From: Lachnospiraceae bacterium
Lineage (GTDB): Bacteria > Bacillota > Clostridia > Lachnospirales > Lachnospiraceae
DNA: 64,000 bases
Assembly (NCBI GenBank): GCA_910574195.1
Contig: CAJTBF010000010.1
Span: 1 to 64,000 of the forward strand
Direction: 5' to 3'
The position numbers and the translations under genes are program-made. Positions 1-8,563 of the stretch are shown in pieces (position 1 is the stretch's first letter; every line of letters starts with the position of its first letter). The notes below the pieces were generated by a model. That model ran no database searches. It saw nothing but the letters and a program-made list of their open reading frames with translations, and had not been told where the DNA came from.

Positions 1-40
1 ACAGTTATGATCAACAGGAGATAACCTGCATTAAACGGGT

Positions 41-65
41 GGCCGTTTTGCTCCGCAAGGCGGCC
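41..65. repeat. GC-rich hairpin at the start of the window
   Basis: An imperfect inverted repeat has outer arms GGCCG and CGGCC, inner arms TTGC and GCAA, and a short TCC loop. A second hairpin with arms CTGCG and CGCAG around CTC follows at about 98-110. Both carry the same GCTCCGC core and abut the NERD reading frame. Neither has a T-run, so they do not look like terminators. They may be a small dispersed repeat or scar. Confidence 0.4.
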
Positions 66-111
66 GCTCTAAAACGCATCTGTGGACGCTGCGCTCCGCA
101 GAATGCAGGTG

Positions 112-594
112 GGCGATTACATAAAAATAGAAAGAACTCCGTCCGGAAAATATGGAGAGCTGGCAATCGTGCTGAATAATAAAGCATTGATTGACGAACC
201 ACAGGAATTTGACCATATTGTAATCGGACCCCAGGGAGTTTTTAACATTGAGACAAAAAATTATGTGGGAAAGCTGATCGTGGATAGGAATGGAAACTGG
301 ATTCGGGTGAAAGACGACGGCCGGGAAGTGGGAGAACGGAATCCGATTCAGCAGATCAGAAGGCATGAAGCAGTGTTGAGGTCTATTGTGGGAGAGGATG
401 TTCCCATCGTCAGCATTCTGGTTATGGCAAATCCCAGAATGATTATAGAGGGAGTAGAGAATTTTTCTCTTCCGCTTTTGAAGTCGGATCGGCTGGAAGA
501 ATATATTTCGACCTATCGGAATGAGAAAGTATATACGAAATCCGAAATAGAGGCCCTGCGCGAAAAGCTGGAACAATATAGAGTATCAAAATAA
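112..594 (+). CDS. NERD-domain (nuclease-related) protein, probably N-terminally truncated
   Basis: The 160-residue product carries the NERD core: EFDHIVIGPQGVFNIETKN, then a Trp-containing strand and NPIQQIRRHEAVLRSI. These match the restriction-nuclease-like Asp / Glu-x-Lys / Gln layout of NERD domains. It ends with a short charged helix. The family usually has more sequence before the core, and here the first residues run straight into the domain. No ribosome binding site precedes either the ATG used here or an in-frame GTG at 82, and an in-frame stop lies at 70-72. GC-rich hairpins abut the 5' end. I infer a gene whose 5' part was lost or replaced. NERD proteins are thought to act on DNA, but their cellular role is mostly undefined. 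Confidence 0.6.
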   Translation, partial: GDYIKIERTPSGKYGELAIVLNNKALIDEPQEFDHIVIGPQGVFNIETKNYVGKLIVDRNGNWIRVKDDGREVGERNPIQQIRRHEAVLRSIVGEDVPIVSILVMANPRMIIEGVENFSLPLLKSDRLEEYISTYRNEKVYTKSEIEALREKLEQYRVSK

Positions 595-599
595 AAAGG

Positions 600-640
600 A
601 AATACACCTGTCTGTATGTTGAGGCAGGTGTATTTTTGGT
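600..640. terminator. Intrinsic terminator, probably bidirectional
   Basis: Arms AATACACCTG and CAGGTGTATT form a 10-bp stem followed by a T-run. It lies between the convergent NERD and MFS genes. The complementary A-run on the left arm side lets it serve both strands. Confidence 0.75.
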
Positions 641-672
641 TTCTCATGAAATGATTTTTTCCGGTAAGGTTA

Positions 673-1911
673 TCAAAAATTTTTAAAAATCTTTCTTGTA
701 CAAATCGCAATGCCCAGGGATACGATACCTGAAAATAGAACAACGGTATATTCGAATCCTTTACAGGTTTCAAACAGGATCCCGTAAAATGCATTGCCCA
801 AAGGCTGTGCGCACATAGAAACGGTAAGGATGACAGCAATCACTTTTCCAATTAAGTTTTGCGGTGTTTCTGTCTGGACAAAGGACATCATCTGTACGGT
901 AAAAAGTGTGGAAAACACCATAATAAGAAAACAACAGACAGTCATTACCATATAATTTATCATTCCGGATGAAAACAAAATCAAAGCGATACTGATCGGA
1001 AACACGCATATTGCACAGGCAATGATCAGATTCCCTGCTTTTTGAATGGTCAGCCTGTCTGCGAAAATGCCTGCACAGACGCCGCCTGCCAATCCTCCTG
1101 CGGCCAGCGCGCCTTCGGCAAATCCACAAAGCGTGTTTGCCTGTGTTGTCTCCAAATCGAATATTTCTGTGACCAGATACGGTAACGCAACAATGATCAT
1201 TGCGGCCAGGAATAAATTTATTCCGCAGGTTACAAGAAGCGCTTTTCCAATCACAGGTTTTCCTTTTCGGATAAAACGAATGCTTTCTGTAAAATCAGTT
1301 TTTGCCATCATCCAGATATTCCCTTTTGAAACCTGCTTCTGAAATGGTATTTGGATGAAAATTTCCATCACTGCGGACAGAATAAAACAGATCATACAGA
1401 CGAACAATACAGGCTTTAATCCGTATGCACTGTATAAAATCCCTCCAAGTACCGGTCCTGTTAAAGAAGAAAAGGAACTTACAGTGTTGATAATCGCGTT
1501 TGCCGTCATAAAATGCTCCTGATCTACCAATACAGGGATACTTGCCTGTACGGAGGGTTGATACGCACCTGCAATCCCATATAGAAGCATCAATGTGATT
1601 GTCAGAAGCACAATCAGATTCACCTGGTTCATAAACAGAGAAAACAGGAAGATTACGGCCGCTGTAAAGAAATCCAGTATGACCATCACATTTCTCTTAT
1701 TCACTCTGTCCGCCACAATACCGCCCACAGGCGACAGCAGGATGGCCGGGAGAAAAGCGCATGCGGTAACCGTTCCGTAAAGCGCCGAGGAACCTGTCAG
1801 ATTCAACAAGTATAAAGGCAATGCAAACCGGATCGCGGCGTTGCCAAATAAGGAGATAATCTGTCCGATTATAACCAGTATAAAATCTTTTGAAAATGGT
1901 GTTTGTTTCAT
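673..1911 (-). CDS. MFS drug efflux permease (MFS_3 / macrolide-efflux type)
   Basis: The 412-residue hydrophobic protein has about 12 predicted membrane segments. The MFS loop signature appears as GGIVADRVNKRNVM between segments 2 and 3, and a related GIFADRL in the second half. Its length and pattern fit the proton-driven efflux branch that includes Mef-type and enterobactin-exporter-like proteins. A ribosome binding site GGAGAA lies 8 bases before the ATG. It sits 70 bases downstream of a TetR repressor on the same strand, so the two probably form a regulator-pump operon induced by a pump substrate. The actual substrate cannot be read from sequence. Confidence 0.85.
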   Translation of the reverse strand: MKQTPFSKDFILVIIGQIISLFGNAAIRFALPLYLLNLTGSSALYGTVTACAFLPAILLSPVGGIVADRVNKRNVMVILDFFTAAVIFLFSLFMNQVNLIVLLTITLMLLYGIAGAYQPSVQASIPVLVDQEHFMTANAIINTVSSFSSLTGPVLGGILYSAYGLKPVLFVCMICFILSAVMEIFIQIPFQKQVSKGNIWMMAKTDFTESIRFIRKGKPVIGKALLVTCGINLFLAAMIIVALPYLVTEIFDLETTQANTLCGFAEGALAAGGLAGGVCAGIFADRLTIQKAGNLIIACAICVFPISIALILFSSGMINYMVMTVCCFLIMVFSTLFTVQMMSFVQTETPQNLIGKVIAVILTVSMCAQPLGNAFYGILFETCKGFEYTVVLFSGIVSLGIAICTRKIFKNF

Positions 1912-1981
1912 ATTTGAATTCTCCGTTTTTCTGCACTTCGTCTATCATTTTTTCAGTAGAATTTGCTTCCGTAATCGCTGC

Positions 1982-2572
1982 TTACCGTCTGCTTTTTTGA
2001 TAAATAGACGTCAGTTCCTCCAGTCTTTCTAATATTTCGTCATCTACAATATCCAATCCAAATCCCTGAAGCATCTGGTGAAATACCATAAACTTACGGT
2101 AAGATTCTTCTTCGGAACTGTCAAATATCATGGGATTCATCCAGACGTTTGCCGCCAGCAAAATCAATTCTGCCAATTGTTCCGGGTAATCTGTTACAAT
2201 CGAACCATCGGAAATGCCCTGCTGGAGAATCGGCAGAATATAATTCGGTGCCGCATGATCTATGGTATCGTGCAGCAAGCTGAAAAGAAGTTTCGGGTTA
2301 TTGTGAAAATCCGGAGCTACCGTAAAAATATCATTCTGCACGGGCCGGCAAATGGATTCTTTAAAAATGGTTTTCAACTTTTCTCTGCCGTTTAAGTCAG
2401 AACGATCACGAATCTCTGCAAGCATCTGATTCGATTCGGCCGTCATGTTATCTGTAACGGCAATCAGAATCTCTTCTTTTGACTTAAAATGATGATAGAT
2501 TGCCCCTTTGCTCAGTCCGCCCAAATGATCAATGATATCCTGAATGGAGGTATGCTCGTATCCCTGTTCCAT
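1982..2572 (-). CDS. TetR/AcrR family repressor with anomalous 5' end
   Basis: The 196-residue product from the first ATG has the TetR helix-turn-helix (TSIQDIIDHLGG, then KGAIYHHFKSKEEIL) and a ligand-binding C-terminal domain. In frame upstream, without a stop until 2645-2647, the DNA encodes the rest of a normal TetR helix 1 (TARNKHPEETVNLILSVAF). That stretch has no ATG, GTG or TTG start. A good ATG at 2646-2648 with AAGGGA before it lies in another frame; removing one A after it would join the frames. So this is either a one-base frameshift, a rare start codon, or a truncated repressor. It is first in the operon with the MFS pump and probably autoregulated. Confidence 0.8.
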   Translation of the reverse strand: MEQGYEHTSIQDIIDHLGGLSKGAIYHHFKSKEEILIAVTDNMTAESNQMLAEIRDRSDLNGREKLKTIFKESICRPVQNDIFTVAPDFHNNPKLLFSLLHDTIDHAAPNYILPILQQGISDGSIVTDYPEQLAELILLAANVWMNPMIFDSSEEESYRKFMVFHQMLQGFGLDIVDDEILERLEELTSIYQKSRR

Positions 2573-2655
2573 AAATAAACGAAAGGCAACGGATAATATT
2601 AAATTAACGGTTTCTTCCGGGTGTTTATTTCTTGCCGTGATTGTTCATTCCCTTC

Positions 2656-2676
2656 ATACATACTTTTGGTATGTAT
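2656..2676. promoter_or_regulatory. Candidate TetR operator
   Basis: A perfect inverted repeat ATACATAC - TTTTG - GTATGTAT lies just downstream of the tetR promoter. A smaller related dyad TACC - GAT - GGTA at 2688-2698 sits inside the promoter spacer. Position and symmetry suggest autoregulation by the adjacent TetR protein. This is inferred, not shown. Confidence 0.6.
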
Positions 2677-2680
2677 TCAC

Positions 2681-2708
2681 ATTATCATACCGATGGTAGG
2701 TTTGTCAA
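2681..2708 (-). promoter_or_regulatory. Promoter for tetR-MFS operon
   Basis: On the minus strand, TTGACA (2708-2703) and GATAAT (2686-2681) are separated by 16 bases. This is close to the sigma-A consensus. It overlaps or directly precedes the two candidate operator dyads. Confidence 0.7.
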
Positions 2709-2719
2709 GAAACTTTTTC

Positions 2720-2748
2720 TTGCTTCTTCCATGTATTTATGTTATGGT
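2720..2748 (+). promoter_or_regulatory. Promoter for the ABC-F leader transcript
   Basis: TTGCTT (2720-2725) and TATGGT (2743-2748) are spaced by 17 bases. It is divergent from the tetR promoter, and the transcript would begin about 360 bases before the ABC-F start codon. Confidence 0.5.
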
Positions 2749-2799
2749 ATATCTCGTATCGGATAATGAGAAATGATTTGACTAAAGAGAGGTGGAAGG

Positions 2800-2823
2800 A
2801 TGTTCTTTATTTCTTGCAAATAA
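2800..2823 (+). other. Candidate leader peptide MFFISCK upstream of ABC-F
   Basis: A 7-codon ORF (ATG to TAA) follows a purine-rich AGAGAGGTGGAAGG. It lies in the ABC-F leader before the intrinsic terminator. Known antibiotic-inducible ABC-F and erm genes use short leader peptides on which a drug-stalled ribosome remodels the RNA. Whether this ORF is translated is inference. A 70-codon overlapping frame (2739-2951) that stops just before the terminator is an alternative leader reading frame. Confidence 0.35.
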
Positions 2824-2953
2824 TGTGGAAAGAGGCAGCGGTACTGGTTTTGACAGTATTACTGCGCGCATTTGCAGGAAAGAGTTTCATCCGTCCGACG
2901 CTGTTCGAAGAGACTGCCGTAATGAATGTGAAGCGGTTGAAGTTTGTATAGCG

Positions 2954-2987
2954 GGCTGCAGGAATTGGCTTTCCTGCAGCCTTTTTG
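2954..2987 (+). terminator. Intrinsic terminator / attenuator in the ABC-F leader
   Basis: Arms GCTGCAGGAA and TTCCTGCAGC form a perfect 10-bp stem with a short loop and CTTTTT after it. It lies between the promoter and the ABC-F gene with no complete gene before it. This is the arrangement of transcription attenuators upstream of ribosome-protection genes. Confidence 0.75.
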
Positions 2988-3118
2988 CGTTGTGGTATAC
3001 GAAAAAAGCTACGGCCGCAGATTTTTTGTATGTTTTTGGATTCAAAAGAAGCCATTGCCGGGCTTTTTGGATGCAAGCGTATACAAAGATACAGTATTTG
3101 AACAGGGGGAAGAATCAA

Positions 3119-4597
3119 ATGTCAATGATTAAAATAGAGAATCTTAGCTTTTCTTATCCGACAAGTTATGATCCGGTGTTTGAAAATGTAAGTTTTCAGA
3201 TTGACACCGATTGGAAGATTGGATTTGTAGGGCGAAACGGCAGAGGAAAAACAACGTTTTTCCAACTTTTGCTTCAGCGGTATGCATATAGTGGAAAGAT
3301 ACACAGCTCGGTACAGTTTGATTATTTTCCGTACAAGGTGGGGGAGAAAAGCCGCCTGACGGAGGAAGTGATGCGGGAAGTATGTCCGCTTGCAGAAGAA
3401 TGGGAACTGTTGCGGGAATTTTCCTATCTGGAAGTGGATGCGGAAGTGCTCTGGCGTCCGTTTTCCACGCTTTCCAACGGCGAACAGACGAAGGTTTTGC
3501 TTGCAGCGTTGTTTCGGAATGAAGGACATTTTCTGTTGCTTGACGAACCGACCAATCATTTGGACGGGAAGGCGAGGGAGTTGGTGTCTTCCTACCTCCA
3601 AAAGAAAAAGGGATTTATTCTGGTGTCTCATGATCGTTATTTTCTGGATGGATGTGTGGATCATATTCTGTCGCTGAATCGGACGGATATCCAGGTACAA
3701 AATGGGAACTTTTCTTCCTGGATGGACAATTTTGCCCGGCAGCAGGAGACGGAGAAAGCACAGAATGCCCGCCTGCAAAAAGACATTGCCCGTTTGCACC
3801 AGTCAGCGAGACGGTCGGCCGTCTGGTCGGGCCGGGTGGAGTCTTCCAAGACCGGCGCGGCGGATAAAGGATATGTGGGACACAAGGCGGCAAAAATGAT
3901 GAAGCGTTCCAAGACCATAGAAGCCAGACAAAAACAGGCTCTGGAACAAAAATCCGCATTGCTGAAAAATGTGGAGACGGCCGAAAGGCTGCAGATTTTC
4001 CCATTGAAATATCACACGGATACACTGGTTTCTTTTTCTGAGGTATGTATTTCTTATGAAGGAAGAGAAGTATGTGGGCCCGTGTCCTTTACCATACGGC
4101 AGGGAGAACGGCTGGTACTGGATGGAAAAAACGGAAGTGGAAAAAGCAGTTTGCTGAAGTTGATGATAGGGGAAGAGAAGGAACATACCGGTACCGTCAC
4201 CGTTGGTTCCGGTCTTGCGATTTCTTATGTGTCGCAGGATACGTCTGATCTGCAGGGCACATTGGAAGAATTTGCAGAAAAGTGTGGAATAGAAGAAAGT
4301 CTTTTTAAGACTGTCTTAAGGAAAATGGATTTTGAACGGGTGCAGTTTGAAAAAGATATCAAAGCGTTTTCCGGCGGGCAGAAGAAGAAAGTACTGCTGG
4401 CCCGGAGTCTTTGCCAGCCGGCCCACCTGTATGTGTGGGACGAACCGCTGAATTTTATCGATGTGTACTCCCGGATGCAGATCGAAGCGCTGATCCGGGA
4501 GTTCTCTCCAACTATGATTTTTGTGGAACACGACCGGGCGTTTCGGGAAATGGCGGCGACAAAAACAGTACGGCTTTCGGGAAGTATTCGTTCTTAA
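3119..4597 (+). CDS. Lsa-type ABC-F ribosomal protection protein
   Basis: The 492-residue soluble protein has two ABC ATPase domains and no membrane segment. The first domain has Walker A GRNGRGKTT near residue 38, signature LSNGEQ and Walker B LLLDEPTNHLD. The second has GKNGSGKSS, FSGGQKKK and VWDEPLNFID. A charged helical linker containing QSARRSAVWSGRVESSKTG separates them, as in ABC-F proteins whose linker reaches into the peptidyl-transferase centre. The N-terminus resembles the Lsa/Vga branch, which protects ribosomes from lincosamides, streptogramin A and pleuromutilins. I placed the start at 3119 because AGGGGGA precedes it and the ABC domain begins there; the longer frame from 2792 runs through the attenuator. 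Drug specificity is inferred from family only. Confidence 0.85.
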   Translation: MSMIKIENLSFSYPTSYDPVFENVSFQIDTDWKIGFVGRNGRGKTTFFQLLLQRYAYSGKIHSSVQFDYFPYKVGEKSRLTEEVMREVCPLAEEWELLREFSYLEVDAEVLWRPFSTLSNGEQTKVLLAALFRNEGHFLLLDEPTNHLDGKARELVSSYLQKKKGFILVSHDRYFLDGCVDHILSLNRTDIQVQNGNFSSWMDNFARQQETEKAQNARLQKDIARLHQSARRSAVWSGRVESSKTGAADKGYVGHKAAKMMKRSKTIEARQKQALEQKSALLKNVETAERLQIFPLKYHTDTLVSFSEVCISYEGREVCGPVSFTIRQGERLVLDGKNGSGKSSLLKLMIGEEKEHTGTVTVGSGLAISYVSQDTSDLQGTLEEFAEKCGIEESLFKTVLRKMDFERVQFEKDIKAFSGGQKKKVLLARSLCQPAHLYVWDEPLNFIDVYSRMQIEALIREFSPTMIFVEHDRAFREMAATKTVRLSGSIRS

Positions 4598-4729
4598 GAG
4601 AATCTTAAATATTTTTGGATGGAAAAATTCCTTTTCTAGCGTTATGATAAAACAGGAAGAAAAATAGTCGGAGTGTGTCCCGATGTTACGCTTGATATGT
4701 CCGACTTTTATACAGGGAGGAGGAACGAG

Positions 4730-5443
4730 GTGGAGAAGGTAATCGAGGTGAGAGACCTGTATAAGCTATACCGTGTCGGAGATTCGATTGTCCGGGCGCT
4801 GAACGGAGTAAGCTTTGAAGTCTATCCGGGAGAATTCTGTGCCATTGTGGGAACATCCGGTTCCGGAAAGTCAACGCTTCTCAATATGCTGGCCGGCTTG
4901 GAGAAGCCGACAAAGGGAGAGGTGATTGTAGGCGGACAGCATATGGAACATTTGAATGAGGACGGACTGGTAAAGTTCCGCCGGGAGAATGTAGGATTTA
5001 TTTTTCAGTCCTTTCACCTGATCGGAACGATGAACGCATTGGAAAATGTCGCCCTGCCGTTAAGCTTCCGGGGAGAATCGAAAAGTGTCCGGCTGAGAAA
5101 AGCAGATAAGATGTTGAATCTGGTGAATCTGCGGAAGCATAAAAAGCATATGCCCAACCAGATGTCCGGCGGACAGCAGCAGCGTGTGGGAGTGGCGCGG
5201 GCCCTTGTTATGGATCCGAAAATTATTTTTGCGGATGAACCGACGGGAAATCTGGATTCTCATACGTCGGAGGAAGTGATGCGCCTGATGCAGAAGGTGG
5301 TGCGGGAACAGAAGAAAACATTGGTGATGGTAACCCATGACAATCATCTGGCAACCTATGCGGACCGGGTATTCCACATCATAGACGGGCAGATCGTAAA
5401 GATTGAAGTGAATCAAAGACAGGAACCGCGGATATATGATTAA
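4730..5443 (+). CDS. MacB/LolD-type ABC transporter ATP-binding protein
   Basis: The 237-residue protein has a complete ABC core: Walker [11 protein letters not shown]-loop [18 protein letters not shown], signature MSGGQQQR, Walker [13 protein letters not shown] and H-loop VTHD. The [10 protein letters not shown] and TGNLD features are typical of the MacB/LolD/FtsE subclass, which couples to FtsX-like permeases rather than to transmembrane importers. The GTG start at 4730 follows a GGGAGGAGG site, so I preferred it over the upstream ATG at 4673. It heads a three-gene unit with the next two genes. Confidence 0.9.
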   Translation: MEKVIEVRDLYKLYRVGDSIVRALNGVSFEVYPGEFCAIVGTSGSGKSTLLNMLAGLEKPTKGEVIVGGQHMEHLNEDGLVKFRRENVGFIFQSFHLIGTMNALENVALPLSFRGESKSVRLRKADKMLNLVNLRKHKKHMPNQMSGGQQQRVGVARALVMDPKIIFADEPTGNLDSHTSEEVMRLMQKVVREQKKTLVMVTHDNHLATYADRVFHIIDGQIVKIEVNQRQEPRIYD

Positions 5444-5507
5444 TTAGTTGTGGGTTATACGAGGAAATATAATCGAAAATAGAGGGAAAGAGAGGAAGAA
5501 AGAACGC

Positions 5508-7130
5508 ATGAAAAAATGGAGACAAATGACAGGAGTTTTTCTGAGTCTGGCTTTGCTGGTTCTTTGTGTACCGGGAATCAAAAGCCAGGCCGGATATACC
5601 AGGGTGGATGCCCCAGAGGCGTACACGGAGAATAGTGTATCGACACAGAAGGAAAGCGTGGACGCGGAAAGTGGAGGAAGCGAGGGGGAGGGTGCCAGAT
5701 CAGCGGCTCCAGGGGTTCCCGCGGGGACACCGATCCCGAAGATTCGTCTGTCGGTGGGAAATCAGTCCACGCCGCAGTATCAGGCAGGACAGAGTGTGGA
5801 AAAATTAACGATTCAGATGGTCAACGACGGGACGGAGACCGCAAAAAATATTCGGATTACGCCGGCGTTCGATCAGGCGGCAGACTGGCCGTTTGAAATT
5901 GCAGATACAAATTATGAGCGAAAAATAGACGAGATCGCAGCGGGGGATGCCGGGTCCGTTGTATGGGAGAACCTGAAAGTCCGGGAGGATGTGGAGACGA
6001 AGGCCTATAAGCTGCAGTTTCATCTGACTTATGACGACGGGACATATTATTACGAGGGGGATCGGAATATTTATGTAAAGACCACAGCAAAAAAGGTGGA
6101 AGAACCGGTAAAGGATCCGGGGGAGAAACCTTCTGAACCGATAGTTGATTCGGGAGTGATTTCCGACGGTGGAATTTTCAACGGGGATGTCTCAGCAGTG
6201 GGCGGAGACGCTTCCGGTAATAAATCCGTTCCCCGCGTGATTGTGACTGGTTTTGGAACGGAGCCGGGTGTGGTGAATGCAGGCAGTAATTTCCGTCTGA
6301 TTGTACATGTGAAAAATACTTCCACGGCAACCGCAGTTTCCAATATGCTGTTTGATTTTCAGGCGCCTTCTTCCGGCACAGAGGCGGCGGCTGAGGCGCC
6401 GGCGTTTCTGCCTTCTTCCGGTTCCAGTACCGTGTATCTGGATCGGATCCCGGCGGGGGAGACCAGGGATATTGCCATCGATCTGAATGCCAGGGCAGAC
6501 CTGGTACAGAAGCCATACAGTATCAATATGTCCATGGTGTATGAGGACGGCAATGCGTCTCAGTTTGAAGGAAGTTCCAGTCTGGCGATTCCGGTACAGC
6601 AGGCGGCCCGGTTTGAGTTCAGTGATATCGAGATCTCACCTGCCAGTATTCAGGTGGGGGAAGAGGCGAACCTGATGTGCAGTCTGTATAATACGGGCCG
6701 GGTAAAGCTGTATAATGTGAAAGTACAGTTTATGGGGGATGGCATTACTTCGAAAGACGTATTTGTAGGAAATGTGGAGTCCGGTGCGACGGGAACGATT
6801 GACGGGATGCTCACCGGGGAATCCGAGATGGCGCCGGGAAGCAACTGTAAGATGATTGTGACCTATGAAGATGAATCCGGAAAAGTGTCCTCTTCCGAGA
6901 AGGAATTCGAGATGGAAGTGCTGCCGGCTATGGAGATGGATATGTCGATGATGGAGGAACTGCCCCAAGAAGAAAAAGGATTCCCGTTTTTGCCGGTGGT
7001 GATCCTGCTTATGGTCATTGTAGTTGCGGTTGTAGTTGTCATTTTGCTTCGCAGAAGAAAGAAAAAACGGGCGTTAGCGGAAGAGGAGGATTTGGCAGAT
7101 GAGGTGGATCGATTTAATGAGGATGAGTAG
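5508..7130 (+). CDS. Membrane-anchored extracellular CARDB-like protein of the ABC exporter operon
   Basis: The 540-residue protein starts with a signal peptide (Lys-rich start, then VFLSLALLVLCVPG). It continues through an acidic Ser/Gly-rich linker and two or three beta-rich segments of the CARDB/NEW3 kind (VNDGTETAKNIRI, VHVKNTSTATAVSN, CSLYNTGRVKLYNVKV). It ends with one transmembrane helix (FLPVVILLMVIVVAVVVVIL) and a basic cytosolic tail. The last 32 bases overlap the permease gene, implying translational coupling. In Gram-negative MacAB this position belongs to the MacA adaptor; here a long surface-exposed scaffold occupies it. I infer it helps the exporter handle or position a substrate outside the membrane. 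Confidence 0.7.
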   Translation: MKKWRQMTGVFLSLALLVLCVPGIKSQAGYTRVDAPEAYTENSVSTQKESVDAESGGSEGEGARSAAPGVPAGTPIPKIRLSVGNQSTPQYQAGQSVEKLTIQMVNDGTETAKNIRITPAFDQAADWPFEIADTNYERKIDEIAAGDAGSVVWENLKVREDVETKAYKLQFHLTYDDGTYYYEGDRNIYVKTTAKKVEEPVKDPGEKPSEPIVDSGVISDGGIFNGDVSAVGGDASGNKSVPRVIVTGFGTEPGVVNAGSNFRLIVHVKNTSTATAVSNMLFDFQAPSSGTEAAAEAPAFLPSSGSSTVYLDRIPAGETRDIAIDLNARADLVQKPYSINMSMVYEDGNASQFEGSSSLAIPVQQAARFEFSDIEISPASIQVGEEANLMCSLYNTGRVKLYNVKVQFMGDGITSKDVFVGNVESGATGTIDGMLTGESEMAPGSNCKMIVTYEDESGKVSSSEKEFEMEVLPAMEMDMSMMEELPQEEKGFPFLPVVILLMVIVVAVVVVILLRRRKKKRALAEEEDLADEVDRFNEDE

Positions 7131-8508
7131 CGGCAATCTCAGAAGACGGAAACTGCGGACATTTCTGACGATTCTCGGTGTTGTGATCGGTACGGCTTCT
7201 ATCGTAGTCATGATTTCTCTTGGACTTGGAATGCAGGAGTCTATCTACAAGGAAATTGAACAGTCAGGCGGTATGACCGGGATTACGGTGACCGGACAGG
7301 ATGTGGGAGACGGGATGTACTACTCTTACAGTGACACGGAGCAGGGGGAAGCGACAAAGTATATTACCGATGACGCCATCAAAGAATTGCAGAAGCTGGA
7401 ACATGTAAAAAGTGCGACGCCCTCCCTGACGATGAGTTCCGTTGCATTATGCGGAAATTATTACGGGTATCTGCAGTTGGTCGGTATGACGCCGGATGAA
7501 CTGGCCCGCCAGAATATGGAATTGGTGGAAGGAAGCCGGATGCCGGAGACTGCCTCCTCTACGCTGGAACTGATTTTTGGAAACGGCGCGCCGATGATGT
7601 TCTATGAAAAGGGAACCGATCAGGGATATTGGGATACGCAGGAACTGCCGGACATCGACTATATGCATGATCAGATGTTTTTGATTCTGGATCAGAGCGC
7701 CTATTTCAATTCGCAGAGCGGCGGGGCCCAGATGAACATGGGAGCAGAAGGGGAGAGCGGCGCCCAGACGACCAAACCGCCGAAGAAATATGTGGTAAAT
7801 GCCTGTGGTATGATGGCTGGAGGTGTGGACAGTTATAACGCCGGTTTTTATAATGTGTATTGTGATATCTGGACATTAAAATCTTTTTTACAGAAGGAAT
7901 ACGCCGGGCGTGCCATTCCGGGACAGCCCACCACCAAGTCGGGGAAGCCCTACCGGTTCTTCGCTTACACCAATGCTATGGTGCAGGCGGATGAGATCGG
8001 GAATGTGGATGAACTGGCAGCCACCATTCAGGAAATGGGCTTCCGGGTGAATACGAATGCGGAATATCTGAAAAGTATGCAGAAAGAACTGGCCATGATT
8101 GAGGCGGTTTTGGGAGGAATCGGGGCGGTATCTCTGTTCGTGGCGGCCATCGGAATCGCCAATACGATGATGATGTCCATTTATGAAAGAACAAAAGAGA
8201 TCGGCGTCATCAAAGTGCTGGGGTGCAGCCTGAAGAATATCAAACAGATGTTTTTGCTGGAGGCGGCGTTTATCGGGTTCATCGGCGGGCTGGCAGGAAA
8301 TGTTTTAAGTTTTCTGATGTCCTTTGTGATCAATGTGCTGACCGGAAATGGAAGCGTCATGGGGATGGACGGAAATCTTTCGTATATTCCGTTCTGGCTT
8401 GTACTGGCGTCCATGGCATTTGCCGTGTTCGTCGGAATGGCAGCGGGATATTTCCCGGCGCTGCGCGCGATGCGCTTAAGTCCGCTGGCGGCCATCCGCA
8501 ATGAATGA
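7099..8508 (+). CDS. FtsX/MacB-type ABC transporter permease
   Basis: The 469-residue protein starts with LRRRKLRTFLTILGVVIGTASIVVMISLGLG, whose second part is transmembrane helix 1 of MacB-like permeases (residues about 20-45). A large extracellular domain of about 280 residues follows, rich in Tyr, Gly and Met. Three C-terminal helices include the conserved IYERTKEIGVIKVLGCS coupling region and a final LRAMRLSPLAAIRNE. The start overlaps the upstream CARDB gene by 32 bases, with GAGGAGG before it. Together with the ATPase it should form a mechanotransmission-type exporter. The substrate is unknown; peptides, lipoproteins and antimicrobials are all possible. Confidence 0.88.
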   Translation: MRWIDLMRMSSGNLRRRKLRTFLTILGVVIGTASIVVMISLGLGMQESIYKEIEQSGGMTGITVTGQDVGDGMYYSYSDTEQGEATKYITDDAIKELQKLEHVKSATPSLTMSSVALCGNYYGYLQLVGMTPDELARQNMELVEGSRMPETASSTLELIFGNGAPMMFYEKGTDQGYWDTQELPDIDYMHDQMFLILDQSAYFNSQSGGAQMNMGAEGESGAQTTKPPKKYVVNACGMMAGGVDSYNAGFYNVYCDIWTLKSFLQKEYAGRAIPGQPTTKSGKPYRFFAYTNAMVQADEIGNVDELAATIQEMGFRVNTNAEYLKSMQKELAMIEAVLGGIGAVSLFVAAIGIANTMMMSIYERTKEIGVIKVLGCSLKNIKQMFLLEAAFIGFIGGLAGNVLSFLMSFVINVLTGNGSVMGMDGNLSYIPFWLVLASMAFAVFVGMAAGYFPALRAMRLSPLAAIRNE

Positions 8509-8563
8509 TATAAGAAGAGTCGAAGAAAATGGAGGGCTATTGGAGTTTAGGAGGTATATAACC

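Noticed and set aside
31-576. Long antisense open frame over the NERD gene
   Set aside because: It lacks a ribosome site and recognisable domain, and is complementary to a clear NERD-domain coding frame.
2739-2951. A 70-residue gene before the ABC-F protein
   Set aside because: No convincing ribosome site or conserved sequence; it fits better as leader sequence ending at the attenuator.
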